Shown piece after piece: positions 10,111 to 19,063 of a stretch of DNA of 23,258 bases; position 1 is the stretch's first letter; every line of letters begins with the position of its first letter. Origin of the DNA: Saccoglossus kowalevskii (lineage: Eukaryota > Hemichordata > Enteropneusta > Harrimaniidae); NCBI RefSeq assembly GCF_000003605.2, contig NW_003130856.1, positions 105,701-128,958 on the forward strand. The letters run 5' to 3'. A model generated the notes under the pieces. It was given only the letters and a program-made list of their open reading frames with translations. It was not told the DNA's origin and did not search any database. A program made the position numbers and the translations under genes.

Positions 10111-11384
10111 TTTCAGAGCAATATTTCTCAATATGAACAAGTACTTGTACTATATTGCTATAAGCAAAACTATATAACTTTGATAACCAACAGGGACTGT
10201 GCCATGCATGGCTTGTTTTTTGTGAAGTTTTGCTTTGCAGCATACACAGAAAAATTGTTAATGATACAGTAAATATATTAATATAATAATCAACTTAAAA
10301 TCAGGTGTCTGATGAGATAATATTTTTTTATTTATTCAACGAAATTTTACTACTGCTCAAATCACTTTCACCAAATCTTCATAATTTGTTTCAGATTTTT
10401 TCAAACAATTTATTCAAGATCTGTAGTCTAAAAAAAATTATGTCTATCCAATCAAAAATTAAAAAAAAATTCATAGAATAATACAAAATATATGCAAAAT
10501 GTTTCTCTGAGCCACTTGCTGGCATAGGGTATCGGCTACACGTAATGAAACATTCTGATAAACACCCAGTTTGTTACCACGGCAACAATAATTATCCATC
10601 TCAATCATTTTTGTGAAAATTGACACATAATTGTATTAATATTCAATATTTATGAATCGTACAGTTGTTTTTAATAACCCAAATGTGGAAATTATTTCTG
10701 AAGGTGCAGCTGAGTTCAATACTGTTTCACTGTAGGTCATGTAAATTGAATATTGGTCAAACAGTAAATTCAATATACGTTTCCACACTTTATGTAGGCT
10801 TTGTATCACCTGTATGTGAGGTCACAGTCTGTACATATCAGTACATATGTGTAGTTTGGGATTGGACTATTTACAGCACAATCTGTCTCTTATCTGTTCA
10901 CTGCCTGGCTGCACTGTAAACAAGTTGGTAATGTTTTGATACATACACAAAATGTGGGCCATCATACGAAAAATACAGTTGTTCTCAGTAGCATTGATAT
11001 ATTCACAATTTTCATTTTTTTTCGTTTCAAAATTATGTACAAATTTTTCATAAAATGTTATTGCTGCATACTGATAGAAACTTGTACATGTACTTCTAAA
11101 GATGCAATAAACAATATTATATTTTATTATTATGATCTTTCTCTCAATATCCTGACAATTTAATATCATACACTAATAGTTTACATGACTGTGTATTAAT
11201 TTTTGGAAATATTAAAAAAAAAATTAAACTGAAGTAGCTATTAAAACTACCTGACTTATCCTAGAATGTTTTCAATGTACAACTTGCTATATAACATTCC
11301 ACCAATGCCTAGCTACAGTGCTAGTAATATCGTATTGCGACCAGCTTGATTGGTTGAATGGAAAAGCTGTCAACATAAACATAG
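10111..11384. other. Non-coding stretch with an isolated X-box
   Basis: No supported exon. Open frames on both strands between 10665 and 11169 overlap each other, and the plus-strand one at 10665 begins with TTG. A 12 bp palindrome, GCCATGCATGGC, lies at 10201-10212. A perfect RFX-type X-box is listed separately. Confidence 0.45.
10573..10586. promoter_or_regulatory. Perfect X-box (RFX site) match
   Basis: GTTACCACGGCAAC fits the RFX X-box consensus GTNRCCNNRGYAAC at every position. RFX factors are known to drive ciliary genes through such sites, usually close to the promoter. No transcription start is identifiable nearby, so a function here is inference. The motif lies about 2.9 kb upstream of the first visible coding exon. 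Confidence 0.35.
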
Positions 11385-11561
11385 GAGATTTCGGACGCAG
11401 TCCGAAAACGGGGACTTATGTTTTGACCTCCGTGTGTCCGTCCGTGCGTGCGTCTGTGCGTGCGTCCGAACCTTTATCTTAGAAATGCCTGGACCAATCA
11501 CAATCAAACTTCACACATACATCATACATGATAGCATACATATGCACGTCAATTTATTTTT
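11385..11561 (+). repeat. 5' part of the GTCCGTCCGTGCG repeat, cut by the N gap
   Basis: It starts with the inverted repeat TCGGAC-GCA-GTCCGA (11391-11405), then GGGGACTTATGTTTTGACC, then a CCGTGTGTCCGTCCGTGCG tract. It continues as TCTTAGAAATGCCTGGACCA and CATATGCACGTCAATTT, which match 9489-9573 closely. This copy keeps most of its CpG, so it looks younger than the one at 3010-3130. It runs into the run of N. Confidence 0.7.
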
Positions 11562-12234
11562 NNNNNNNNNNNNNNNNNNNNNNNNNNNNNNNNNNNNNNN
11601 NNNNNNNNNNNNNNNNNNNNNNNNNNNNNNNNNNNNNNNNNNNNNNNNNNNNNNNNNNNNNNNNNNNNNNNNNNNNNNNNNNNNNNNNNNNNNNNNNNNN
11701 NNNNNNNNNNNNNNNNNNNNNNNNNNNNNNNNNNNNNNNNNNNNNNNNNNNNNNNNNNNNNNNNNNNNNNNNNNNNNNNNNNNNNNNNNNNNNNNNNNNN
11801 NNNNNNNNNNNNNNNNNNNNNNNNNNNNNNNNNNNNNNNNNNNNNNNNNNNNNNNNNNNNNNNNNNNNNNNNNNNNNNNNNNNNNNNNNNNNNNNNNNNN
11901 NNNNNNNNNNNNNNNNNNNNNNNNNNNNNNNNNNNNNNNNNNNNNNNNNNNNNNNNNNNNNNNNNNNNNNNNNNNNNNNNNNNNNNNNNNNNNNNNNNNN
12001 NNNNNNNNNNNNNNNNNNNNNNNNNNNNNNNNNNNNNNNNNNNNNNNNNNNNNNNNNNNNNNNNNNNNNNNNNNNNNNNNNNNNNNNNNNNNNNNNNNNN
12101 NNNNNNNNNNNNNNNNNNNNNNNNNNNNNNNNNNNNNNNNNNNNNNNNNNNNNNNNNNNNNNNNNNNNNNNNNNNNNNNNNNNNNNNNNNNNNNNNNNNN
12201 NNNNNNNNNNNNNNNNNNNNNNNNNNNNNNNNNN
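11562..12234. other. Assembly gap (673 N)
   Basis: Undetermined bases. Repeat-family sequence lies on both sides (11385-11561 and 12235-12400), so the gap probably reflects a repeat the assembler could not cross. The long open frames that appear to span it are only artefacts of the absence of stop codons in N. Confidence 1.
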
Positions 12235-12400
12235 TTCCCTAATAAGCATAATAATTCATAATTTTTTGGTTCTAATCACATTTCAATTAAACTTGGAGAC
12301 ATAGATTTTCTGTTACATTGCGCAGACCTCATTAGTTTTACACTCAAATCTGGTCATATTAATTTTCTGATTTGCATAATTAGTTTTCAGCTAAGTAATT
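12235..12400 (+). repeat. Repeat unit related to 17250-17812
   Basis: CTAATCACATTTCAATTAAACTTGG, CAGACCTCATTAGTTTT and GATTTGCATAATTAG appear in the same order as in the tandem units at 17285-17800. It is probably the 3' part of the element that starts at 11385. Confidence 0.65.
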
Positions 12401-12643
12401 TCGAATTATATTTAATGTGTTTCCAATACTCTCAGCACATGGGAGTTCTTTCTAAGCTTTCTTTGATTAAATATGCGTGTTCCTTGTCTTATCAAATGAT
12501 AATGCTCACGCAACAAGCTCATTCATCTACTGGGTCAGGTCCAATTCATGTTTTGCAACGTCGTATGTGGCAGATGGTTGGTTATATATACCAATATTGA
12601 TGCATGCAATGTTTTTTTGTTCTTATCTATATTGTATTTATAG
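12401..12643. other. Non-coding stretch between repeat and LINE relic
   Basis: An open frame at 12415-12600 starts with a non-ATG codon and shows no recognisable motif. It may be chance or an old part of the LINE relic downstream; I cannot tell. Confidence 0.35.
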
Positions 12644-13245
12644 AAAAAGATAACAAATATCAATCCATTATCAAAAATTATGGACCATAAATTGAGAAAT
12701 GATTAAAAACAGTCCTGGAAGGAACAATTAAATATTTGTAGAAATAATCAAAATGAGGGAAACAAATTAACAGACTTTGGAATGGAAAAATACCTAAATG
12801 AAATAAAAGGCTATAACATGAGAAGACTTTAGAATCAGTGACTATAATTTGGAAATCAAATTAGGTAGAAGAATAAAACCACTCATAAGAAGAAAAGAAT
12901 AGACTTAAAATGAAATAAAAATGCAATGAAATTAACTTCATCCAAGATTGTGAATTATACAAGGAGGAAAGGAAATTATTATTTAAAGAATGTGATATCG
13001 AAACAAACCAGAAAGTGGAAATGCTAAAAAAAAACTTTGAAAACTTTTAATTGAATAATTAAAAAATACAATATATACAAAATTTAAATAAGAACAAGAT
13101 TTTTTTTTTTTATTTCTATAATACATATTTGCTTCTTTAATAGTTTCTCATCATTTGTTTTTGTCTGTGAAATGTATTTTATATTTTGTCTTTACCATAC
13201 AGTACCCTCAGATGGCACTTGTTAATTAATAAAGTTATTAATATA
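12644..13245 (+). pseudogene. Decayed LINE: C-terminal tail of a reverse transcriptase ORF and 3' UTR
   Basis: A purine-rich stretch holds the end of a non-LTR retrotransposon ORF, broken into three frames. Frame one (12644-12828) has a TAA at 12704-12706 and carries KQSWKEQLN and FGMEKYLNEIKGYNMRRL. Frame two (12831-12899) reads RISDYNLEIKLGRRIKPLIR and stops at a TAG at 12900. Frame three (12922-13047) reads CNEINFIQDCELY, then KEERKLLFKECD, and stops at 13048-13050. This order, fGxEKYL, then RISxxxLEIExGRxxxIxRxER, then a cysteine/histidine cluster and xCxLYxxxR, is what I know from the region after the RT domain in many marine-animal LINEs. The family histidine is replaced by N (INF), and the first CxxC pair is lost. 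A T-rich 3' UTR with GATGGCACTTG and AATAAA (13228-13233) follows. At least two frameshifts and several stops show it is dead. Confidence 0.75.
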
Positions 13246-13496
13246 TCAGTAATAGTATAAAATTTGTATATACATTTGGATGGCTTGTAAATATTTTGGT
13301 CTTAAAATCTAGTATATGTACATGTTTACAAACATGTCTAGGTTAATCCCAGTCAACTTTATTATTAAATTTTGTTACTTTTGTCTCTAACTTGACTTGT
13401 AGTATTGCAGTCAGATCCTATTATTAGGTACATGGCCAATCTTTGGTAACAGGGACTATGTCATTAATAATAGTAATATTATTTTTTCATCTGCAG
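13246..13496 (+). other. Intron end upstream of the visible coding exon
   Basis: AT-rich sequence ending in a strong 3' splice signal: the tract ATTATTTTTTCATCTGCAG, with AG at 13495-13496. The LINE relic therefore lies within the preceding intron. Confidence 0.6.
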
Positions 13497-13578
13497 CTCA
13501 CACCAACTGAAGAAGCTTTCTTGACTAGCAATTCTAACAAGGCTTTGAATGATTTTGAAAAAGTAACTGGGGAATCAG
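13497..13578 (+). CDS. Internal coding exon of an unidentified gene (penultimate exon)
   Basis: The 82-base exon is bounded by TTTTTTCATCTGCAG and by the donor CAG|GTATGT. Only one of the three frames is open; the other two close within nine codons. The open frame gives 27 residues, beginning LTPTEEAFLTSNSN and continuing KALNDFEKVTGES, and leaves one base that is completed by the next exon. The peptide is polar and probably helical, with no signal peptide or membrane segment. I do not recognise the family. Its composition is balanced and unlike the F/I/K/N-rich chance frames around it, which supports real coding. Earlier exons are not visible in the 13 kb upstream. They lie beyond the window, in the N gap, or are too short for me to recognise. 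Confidence 0.65.
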
Positions 13579-14549
13579 GTATGTATATAGTATGAAACTT
13601 GCTCAAGTTCTTATTTTAGTCACCGACTTATAATTCGGCTTCCGTGATTTAATTATATATAGTACGTATAGACAAGCTACTCACACCTGACACAAATTTA
13701 TTGCAAAATAAAAACAAGCCAAAAAATTAGTTATTTGCAATCTCCAATTTGAACAGGGGGGTTGAAGAATTCAGTTTTTTGCAGAAATATTTTATTCGCA
13801 TTTACTTTTTTCGTGGAAATTTCATCTATTTTCTATCCACCCATGACAATATTTCTTGCCAAAATTCAAAAAAAAAATTCTTTCCCCAGATTTTCAAATG
13901 AGCAACCCATTAGAAAGAATAAGCAGATTTTGATAATCAAAGCTTGCCCTGGTGTGTGATATTAGAATGATTTTTGATAACTATACAACAACAATATGAC
14001 CTAATTAATAATCACTATTTACCAGCAAATCTGCTAGAGACAACCATTATACATTAAGGGGAGGGGAGTTATACCTTGGAGGAATGGGTTATAAGATATT
14101 ACTCCCAATTATTATTACTTATACATTATATATTTCCAATTGGCCACATGTTTTTATCAAAATTTGTGAAAATAAATTAAAATAAAAATGATTTATTCTT
14201 GTGACTGGTGTGTCAAAAGAGATCTGTGATTTTATATATATTAAAGCGGGGGAGTTGCCACCTGCGCTTGCATCAGATGGCCGTAGCGTGTCATTGTTTA
14301 CAAACAAGCATCTACCCATGAGCTTTTGCATTTTTTACGTGTGTTGTTATCGTCGGTTAGGACTCAATTCCCGCACGTGCCTCCCAATATAACTATGCCA
14401 GTACAAAACACAGGAGACCAACTCTTTAATTGTTACATCATACCAGGTAGCTATTGTGCCAATAAAACTGTGTGCATGACTGGAAGGTAGACTGTGTTGG
14501 TATAAATTTCTTTAAACCATTCATTGCCACATGGATAGCGAACTATGTA

Positions 14550-14790
14550 TTGTAAAATGCTCTCATTTCATGAGTACAGATGAAACTTGAAATTTTGCAC
14601 AGAGCGTACAAGTTCTTAAGATGAAGAACCACAAAGTCTTAACATTTTGTTCGTCAATATCTCATTTAGCAAGAATTTAAAATTTTGCATAAAAATATTG
14701 CATTTAGGTTCTTCAGATGGAGAATTACATAAAATTTTGTCCTGAAGAATTCTCTTGAATCATCAAAATTACAATCAGCAGGAGTTTAAC
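14550..14790 (+). repeat. Degenerate two-unit repeat, period about 100 bp
   Basis: Two similar blocks contain GAAATTTTGCA(C/T)A followed by AGTTCTTAAGATGAAGAA or GGTTCTTCAGATGGAGAA, and then a stretch ending ATTTTGT. AAATTTTGCA starts near 14590 and again near 14690. The units are strongly diverged. Confidence 0.4.
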
Positions 14791-16324
14791 GTTTTTCAGT
14801 AATCACAATACAGCTATATTTCCATATTTGGTTGACATCACTCAGCACTACAAATTACCCACAATTCTCTATGATGTGTAATATTGGACATTGATGTCAT
14901 TATTATTTGTTATTGGCACATGAGTTTGGACACTATAAATTATCTAAATTGTCTCTTGTAATTGTTTTTCAAAAGTATGTTTTAAAATGTGTCATCAGTA
15001 TATTAAACTTTGCTTAAAATCACAATTTATAGAGGTACTAAAAACCAATACAATTACTCGTCCTCGTCAACTGGCAACTAGCATGTAGATTTCCTTGTTT
15101 TCTCCATTCAAAGAAACAACCAGGTGCTGGGTATATCCTTTCGTTGTTATCTCGCAATTTAGTTATCAGTTGAATATGGTTAAATTAAAGTTTGAAACAA
15201 TGTTCACAAAAATCACTACTATTCAGGAAAAACGTTAAATTATTGAGCAATTTGGAAAACCGAAGATTTGTCTGTAAAATGTATGCTCTTAGCCTCCACA
15301 GAGTGTTGTGTACTTGGTGGGACTTATCAGAGGAATACAAACCAATATATGTCCATACAAAACACACAGGATTATGGGTAATTGCAGGCACTTTGCAACA
15401 ACACATGAAATGATGTACAGTAACTATGGTTTACACTTTGCTGTAAAGAGGGTTTTATTACCATTACATCTGTCATAACTCACCTATATGTTTGGTTGTT
15501 ATTAGTACATATAACAGTTAATCACTCATTAATTAAAATGCTTACGGCTATGTCCTCGTTAATTTAATAATTACAACAATGAGTGATCATTTTTGAAAAT
15601 AACTCAACTTTGCTTGAAGCTGCTATCCTAATGGTATACTAAAAATGTATGAGAAGAAAGCTATGTATTTTTTATTTGACTACCGGTATTCAGTGTTCCC
15701 ACTAATCCTTGTTTTCATGAAGTTTTCTCAGTCAGGCTCCAGAAAGAAATTTCTTTGTGAAATTGATTGGAAGTGGTTTTTATTAACATAAGATTTCTCA
15801 GTGCCAAGTTTGGGAGAACAGTGTTTATTGGCAAGCAAGACTACAGTGTTTGATTAATGGTTTATATGGGTATTCTATGTAAATAAATACAGTCAAACAG
15901 TTGTCTTGAGAGACAAGTGGTCTTTAAATGAAGTTTGGATTATTTTTTTTCTGCATTGCCAAATAATATAAAATAAATATAAGATGGTACTGTTTTAACA
16001 AAAACAAATTTATTTGAGTTTGACAAGTTTTTTGTATAAACAAACTGCTTATTATTATCTTTGTCTCTAAACAAAGGCAAATCTTCAAAAATTTTTGCTG
16101 AACCGGCGTTCACATGGGACAGGTGGTCTTTATTCACAGATTGCTCCCACATTATGCCTTGGGACTGCCTAAAACTGGTCACTCGCTATTGGCAGACTCA
16201 ATATAGTAATTGTCACTAACACAGGATTGACATTACAGCTGTTTTTGCTGTAGACTGATTTCCACAAGGTTCTTTACAAAACGTTTTACTCACTATATTC
16301 CTCAATGCAATGGGGGATGGTGTT

Positions 16325-17092
16325 TTAACCACCAGTTTCCTTTTTAGCTCCGCTGTCGACTTTGTTGAAAGAAGCTTATTATAGCATACGTCGTCGTCCG
16401 TCTGAATGTTTTAATTTTTTTCACTTCTTCTTGAATACTACAAGCCTGAATGCTTGGATACTTGGTGTGTGTGTACCTGGGGTAGAGCTCTCTTAGATTT
16501 GTTCATTTCATGATGATATCTTCAATTCTCTAATTTTGGTGAATATTTTTGTAATTTTTGGTAAAAAGTGATATTTTTGACTTCTTGTTAAAAAACCGCA
16601 AGTCCAATTGCTTTGATATTACATATATAGATACTACATGTGGACGTTTTTCAGATTTGTTCATTTCGTAATAATATCTTAAATTCTCTAATTTTGGTGA
16701 ATATTTTTGTAATTTTTGGTAAAAAGTGATATTTTTGACTTCTTGTTAAAAACAGCAAGTCCGATTGCTATACATACTATACATATTGTTCATTTTCTAA
16801 TGATATCTTCAGTTCTTTAATTGAAATGTGCCTTGCTAACAGCGGAGCTATCTCAGCCGAGAGGCTGCTTGTTTATCATCACAAATTCACAAAATCGTAT
16901 TATTTATAGTCTGCACTTTCCTTCAGAAGATTGGGATAAAAATAGACAATTTTTTTTAGTAAAAACTGAAAATTGATTCAAATTGTGTCTGTTGCCTCCA
17001 AAATAAGGGTTTATTTCCACAAATATTGAAGAATATCAGAAAAAAAGTGCAGAAAAATTTAGGCAAGAAAGTCTCATGGTGAAAAGGTTAAT
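16325..17092 (-). mobile_element. MITE copy C (inverted), split by a nested insertion
   Basis: The right part (about 16872-17092) is the reverse complement of copies A and B: GTGAAAAGGTTAA at its end, and CCTCCAAAATAAGGGTTTA and TATAGTCTGCACTTTCCTTC inside. The other terminus is missing at 16872 but is found about 525 bp away at 16325-16344, reading TTAACCACCAGTTTCCTTTT, which matches the terminal ACCACCAGTT of copy A. Removing 16345-16871 rejoins a complete MITE of about 240 bp. The MITE is therefore older than the element within it. Confidence 0.8.
16345..16871 (+). mobile_element. Non-autonomous Helentron-like element nested in MITE C
   Basis: The 5' end is TAGCTCCGCTGT, and the exact inverse ACAGCGGAGCTA lies at 16839-16850, just before a 3' hairpin CAGCC-GAGA-GGCTG (16854-16867). 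The interior holds a direct repeat of about 158 bp: GTTCATTTC then TCTAATTTTGGTGAATATTTT at 16501 and 16659, with a shorter third piece at 16788. A subterminal inverted repeat, a terminal 3' hairpin, internal tandem units, insertion in a T run (TTTT at 16341-16344) and no visible target duplication are the known hallmarks of Helentron-associated elements such as DINE-1. It has no ORF and so depends on another copy. An unrelated MITE with subterminal repeats is the main alternative. The last base is uncertain by about three positions. Confidence 0.6.
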
Positions 17093-17249
17093 GTATTTTA
17101 AAAAAGTCTGAATTCTCTACCTTGTCTAGACTGAAAAATGATATGTAATTCACATAATTGAGTAAAGAATAGTGTATATTAAATAGACATTCATAAAATA
17201 GATATAATGATCAATTAATAAAAGGATGCATAATAAAATTTTGTGCAGC

Positions 17250-17812
17250 TTGTCTGTGTGAATTTATGCATTGATTTATGTGTGTCTGTTCCACTGATAT
17301 CTTAGGAACCAATTATCAGATTTCAATGAAACTTGGTACTGAGATGTGTTGGGACATTACACAGTCCCGATTAGTTTTGGGTTGAAATTTGTTATCAAAT
17401 TTGCAGAATATTTTGCCAATTTCAGCCTTTTCATCTATATTTCAATGAAGCTCTGTACATAGATGCTCTAAGACAGTGTACAGACTTTTAAGGTTAAATT
17501 CTGTGCATACTAATTACCTAATTTGCATAAATTAGCCAATTTATAGGTATTCCACTGATGTCTCTAGTACCACTCATCAAATTTAACTGATACTGGGTAA
17601 ATATGTGCTCTTGCTCTTGATCACAGACCTGATTATTTTTAGGGTTGAAAACCATGCATATTAGGTATCAAATTTGCATAATTTACGCAATTTTCTGATA
17701 TCTCAATTACCACTAATCAGGTATCAGTGAATCTTGACGCATTCGTGCTCTGGACAAATCATATGTGTGTTTATTTTAGGGTTGAATTTCATGCATACTA
17801 ATTACTTAAGGG
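17250..17812 (+). repeat. Degenerate tandem repeat of four ~120-142 bp units
   Basis: Each unit has a TTCAATGAAACTTGGTAC-like word, an AGATGTGCTC-like word, CACAGACCTGATTAGTTTT with AGGGTTGAA, and ATGCATACTAATTACCTAATTTGCATAA. The AGATGTG/AGATGCT/ATATGTGCT/ATTCGTGCT words start near 17341, 17461, 17601 and 17742. The block is preceded by a decayed TGTCTGTGTG tract, as in the copy at 11385. The related segment at 12235-12400 suggests both belong to one larger repeat family. Confidence 0.7.
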
Positions 17813-17937
17813 TGGTGATTGTCACGCCACGTCTTTTTTCGATATGGGACCCATATCAATGTGTACAGCGCATGCAAAATACATTGTGTACATAAAATTC
17901 AAGCATGCACTGCCCGATGACCACCGCCCATCTCAAG
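17812..17937. repeat. Short inverted-repeat element with a GATATGGGACCCATATC core
   Basis: The ends GGGTGGTGATTGTCACG (left) and GGGCGGTGGTCATCGGGC (right, opposite strand) form imperfect terminal inverted repeats around 125 bp. The interior contains the perfect palindrome GATATGGGACCCATATC (17841-17857; 8 bp arms around one A) and the AAAATACATTG word of the family at 3661-3845. Confidence 0.5.
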
Positions 17938-18082
17938 TAACGCTCAAATTTAAAATGTAACTTAAATACTGTGGATCAGATTGCTTTCACATTGTGCATC
18001 TCAAGGAGCAGAGGAAAGCTGACAGACATCGAGTTTAAAAGTCTGATCTTAAAGTTTTAACTAATTTTAAAGCGCATCCTAC

Positions 18083-18155
18083 TTTATATGGCACCCATAA
18101 GAAATTATACAACACGTGAAAAATACATTGTTTGTTTAAGCAAAATTCAAGTCCC
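18083..18155 (+). repeat. Second intronic copy of the CCCAT / AAATACATTG family
   Basis: TATGGCACCCATAAG, ACACGTGAAAAATACATTG and CAAAATTCAAG follow the same order as at 17841-17912 and 3671-3730. The minus-strand frame at 18035-18229 crosses it but is not conserved in the other copies, so I do not call a gene. Confidence 0.5.
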
Positions 18156-18208
18156 GATAGATGCTTGGGACCGAAACTCGGCACGTGTCGAGATTTGCTG
18201 CCTGAACG

Positions 18209-18609
18209 CTCGGCACGAGCCAAAATCATGCCCTCGGTAGTAAATTTATAAGAACATATGCTGATTCATACTAATATGAAATGACGATGAAGGGAAATGC
18301 AGATATACTAGTATATGATCGAATGCTGTAGTAATGAATGAAATTAATGCAAACCGTCGTCAGCGGCGCATATTTCTGTGCTGCTGTAACCTCTATTTTC
18401 TTGCAATGCTACATTGACGTGAAAAATAATTGTTTTTCGAATCTTCTTTGCCGTTCATGTGCACAATGACTCATAATAAATATCGTAACAGCAAATGAAT
18501 ATAATTTTAATATAGCAAATATTATTATCATCATAAGCATATCGTTTTCCATGTTTGGGTCAAATAACAGATCGACTAATGAGGGCGTGATTTTGGCACG
18601 AGCCGAGTC
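18209..18609. repeat. 32 bp inverted repeats flanking ~340 bp
   Basis: The left arm (about 18209-18240) reads CTCGGCACGAGCC then AAAATCATGCCCTCGGTAG. The right arm (about 18578-18609) read on the opposite strand is CTCGGCTCGTGCC then AAAATCACGCCCTCATTAG. About 27 of 32 positions agree. The arm itself contains the near-palindrome GGCACGAGCC. The 116-codon minus-strand frame (18409-18759) runs through the right arm and ends within the interval. It shows no recognised motif, so I do not call it a gene. A non-autonomous transposon is likely, but the outer flanks show no clear target duplication. Confidence 0.55.
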
Positions 18610-19001
18610 GATCCTAAGTGGGTCCCGACTAACATGAACAAAACTGCTGTAATCCCTCTGCAAACACAAAGGATTAAAAATTTTGTCACATGCCGAGATC
18701 CCATAACATGAACGTAGTAATAGAGTACATACTATTTCAATTGTTTGCACATGTTCCATGAATTATTTTAACACGAGTATTTTATAATTAAATAACGAGG
18801 ACTGTGACATTCATGTCTAGTTTTTATTGACTTGACCAGATCCATCATGCAATTATAGTTTTCATGTTTTTTGTTTAAGTGAGCTTCTTATAACAAACAT
18901 TTCCTGCTGAAAACCTCCTCTGATTGTCAAAAACCGCGTCAGAAGGCAATGTGCTTCCATCAGTGTGGTAATGTAATAATTTGTCATTCATTTGTTTGCA
19001 G

Positions 19002-19063
19002 CTGCTGGGGATAAACGTATTTTGGCCATGGCTGGATCACAAGTACAGGAAGCCAACAAGTAA
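19002..19063 (+). CDS. Terminal coding exon and stop codon of the unidentified gene
   Basis: The acceptor TTTGTTTGCAG precedes CTGCTGGGGATAAACG. Joined to the single leftover base of the exon at 13497-13578, it gives A, then AGDKRILAMAGSQVQEANK, then TAA at 19061-19063. The phase match between the two exons (82 bases, phase 1, then open to a stop) supports the pairing. The tail is helical and polar, without a membrane anchor, KDEL signal or prenylation CaaX box. The visible C-terminus totals 47 residues. No family comes to mind. Confidence 0.65.

Larger units (their letters stand above)
13579..19001 (+). other. 5.4 kb intron of the unidentified gene
   Basis: It is a GT-AG intron with donor GTATGT and acceptor TTCATTTGTTTGCAG. 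Its contents are annotated separately: a degenerate repeat (14550-14790), MITE copy C split by a Helentron-like element (16325-17092), a four-unit repeat (17250-17812) and an inverted-repeat cluster (17812-18720). Between 13600 and 16300 I see no further exon. Overlapping frames at 14119-14392 and 15185-15413 occur on both strands and look like chance. At 15900-16190 the words ACAAGTGGTCTTTAAATG and ACAGGTGGTCTTTATTCAC recur about 215 bp apart, which may be another degenerate repeat. Confidence 0.6.

Noticed and set aside
11350-12304. Long open frames of 231-303 codons
   Set aside because: Nearly all residues are undetermined because the frames cross 673 N. They carry no coding evidence.
15185-15413. 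Overlapping 73-codon frames on both strands
   Set aside because: Equal-length frames on opposite strands indicate a stop-poor patch rather than a gene. The plus frame starts at TTG.
18035-18229. Minus-strand frame that might be conserved between repeat copies at 3661, 17841 and 18083
   Set aside because: I compared the translations loosely. Only scattered residues agree, while the DNA words agree better, so the conservation is at DNA level.
18409-18759. 116-codon minus-strand frame with a real ATG
   Set aside because: It runs through one arm of the inverted repeat and has no recognisable domain. A hydrophobic stretch rich in M and I arises from AT-rich sequence. Chance or transposon sequence is more likely than a gene.
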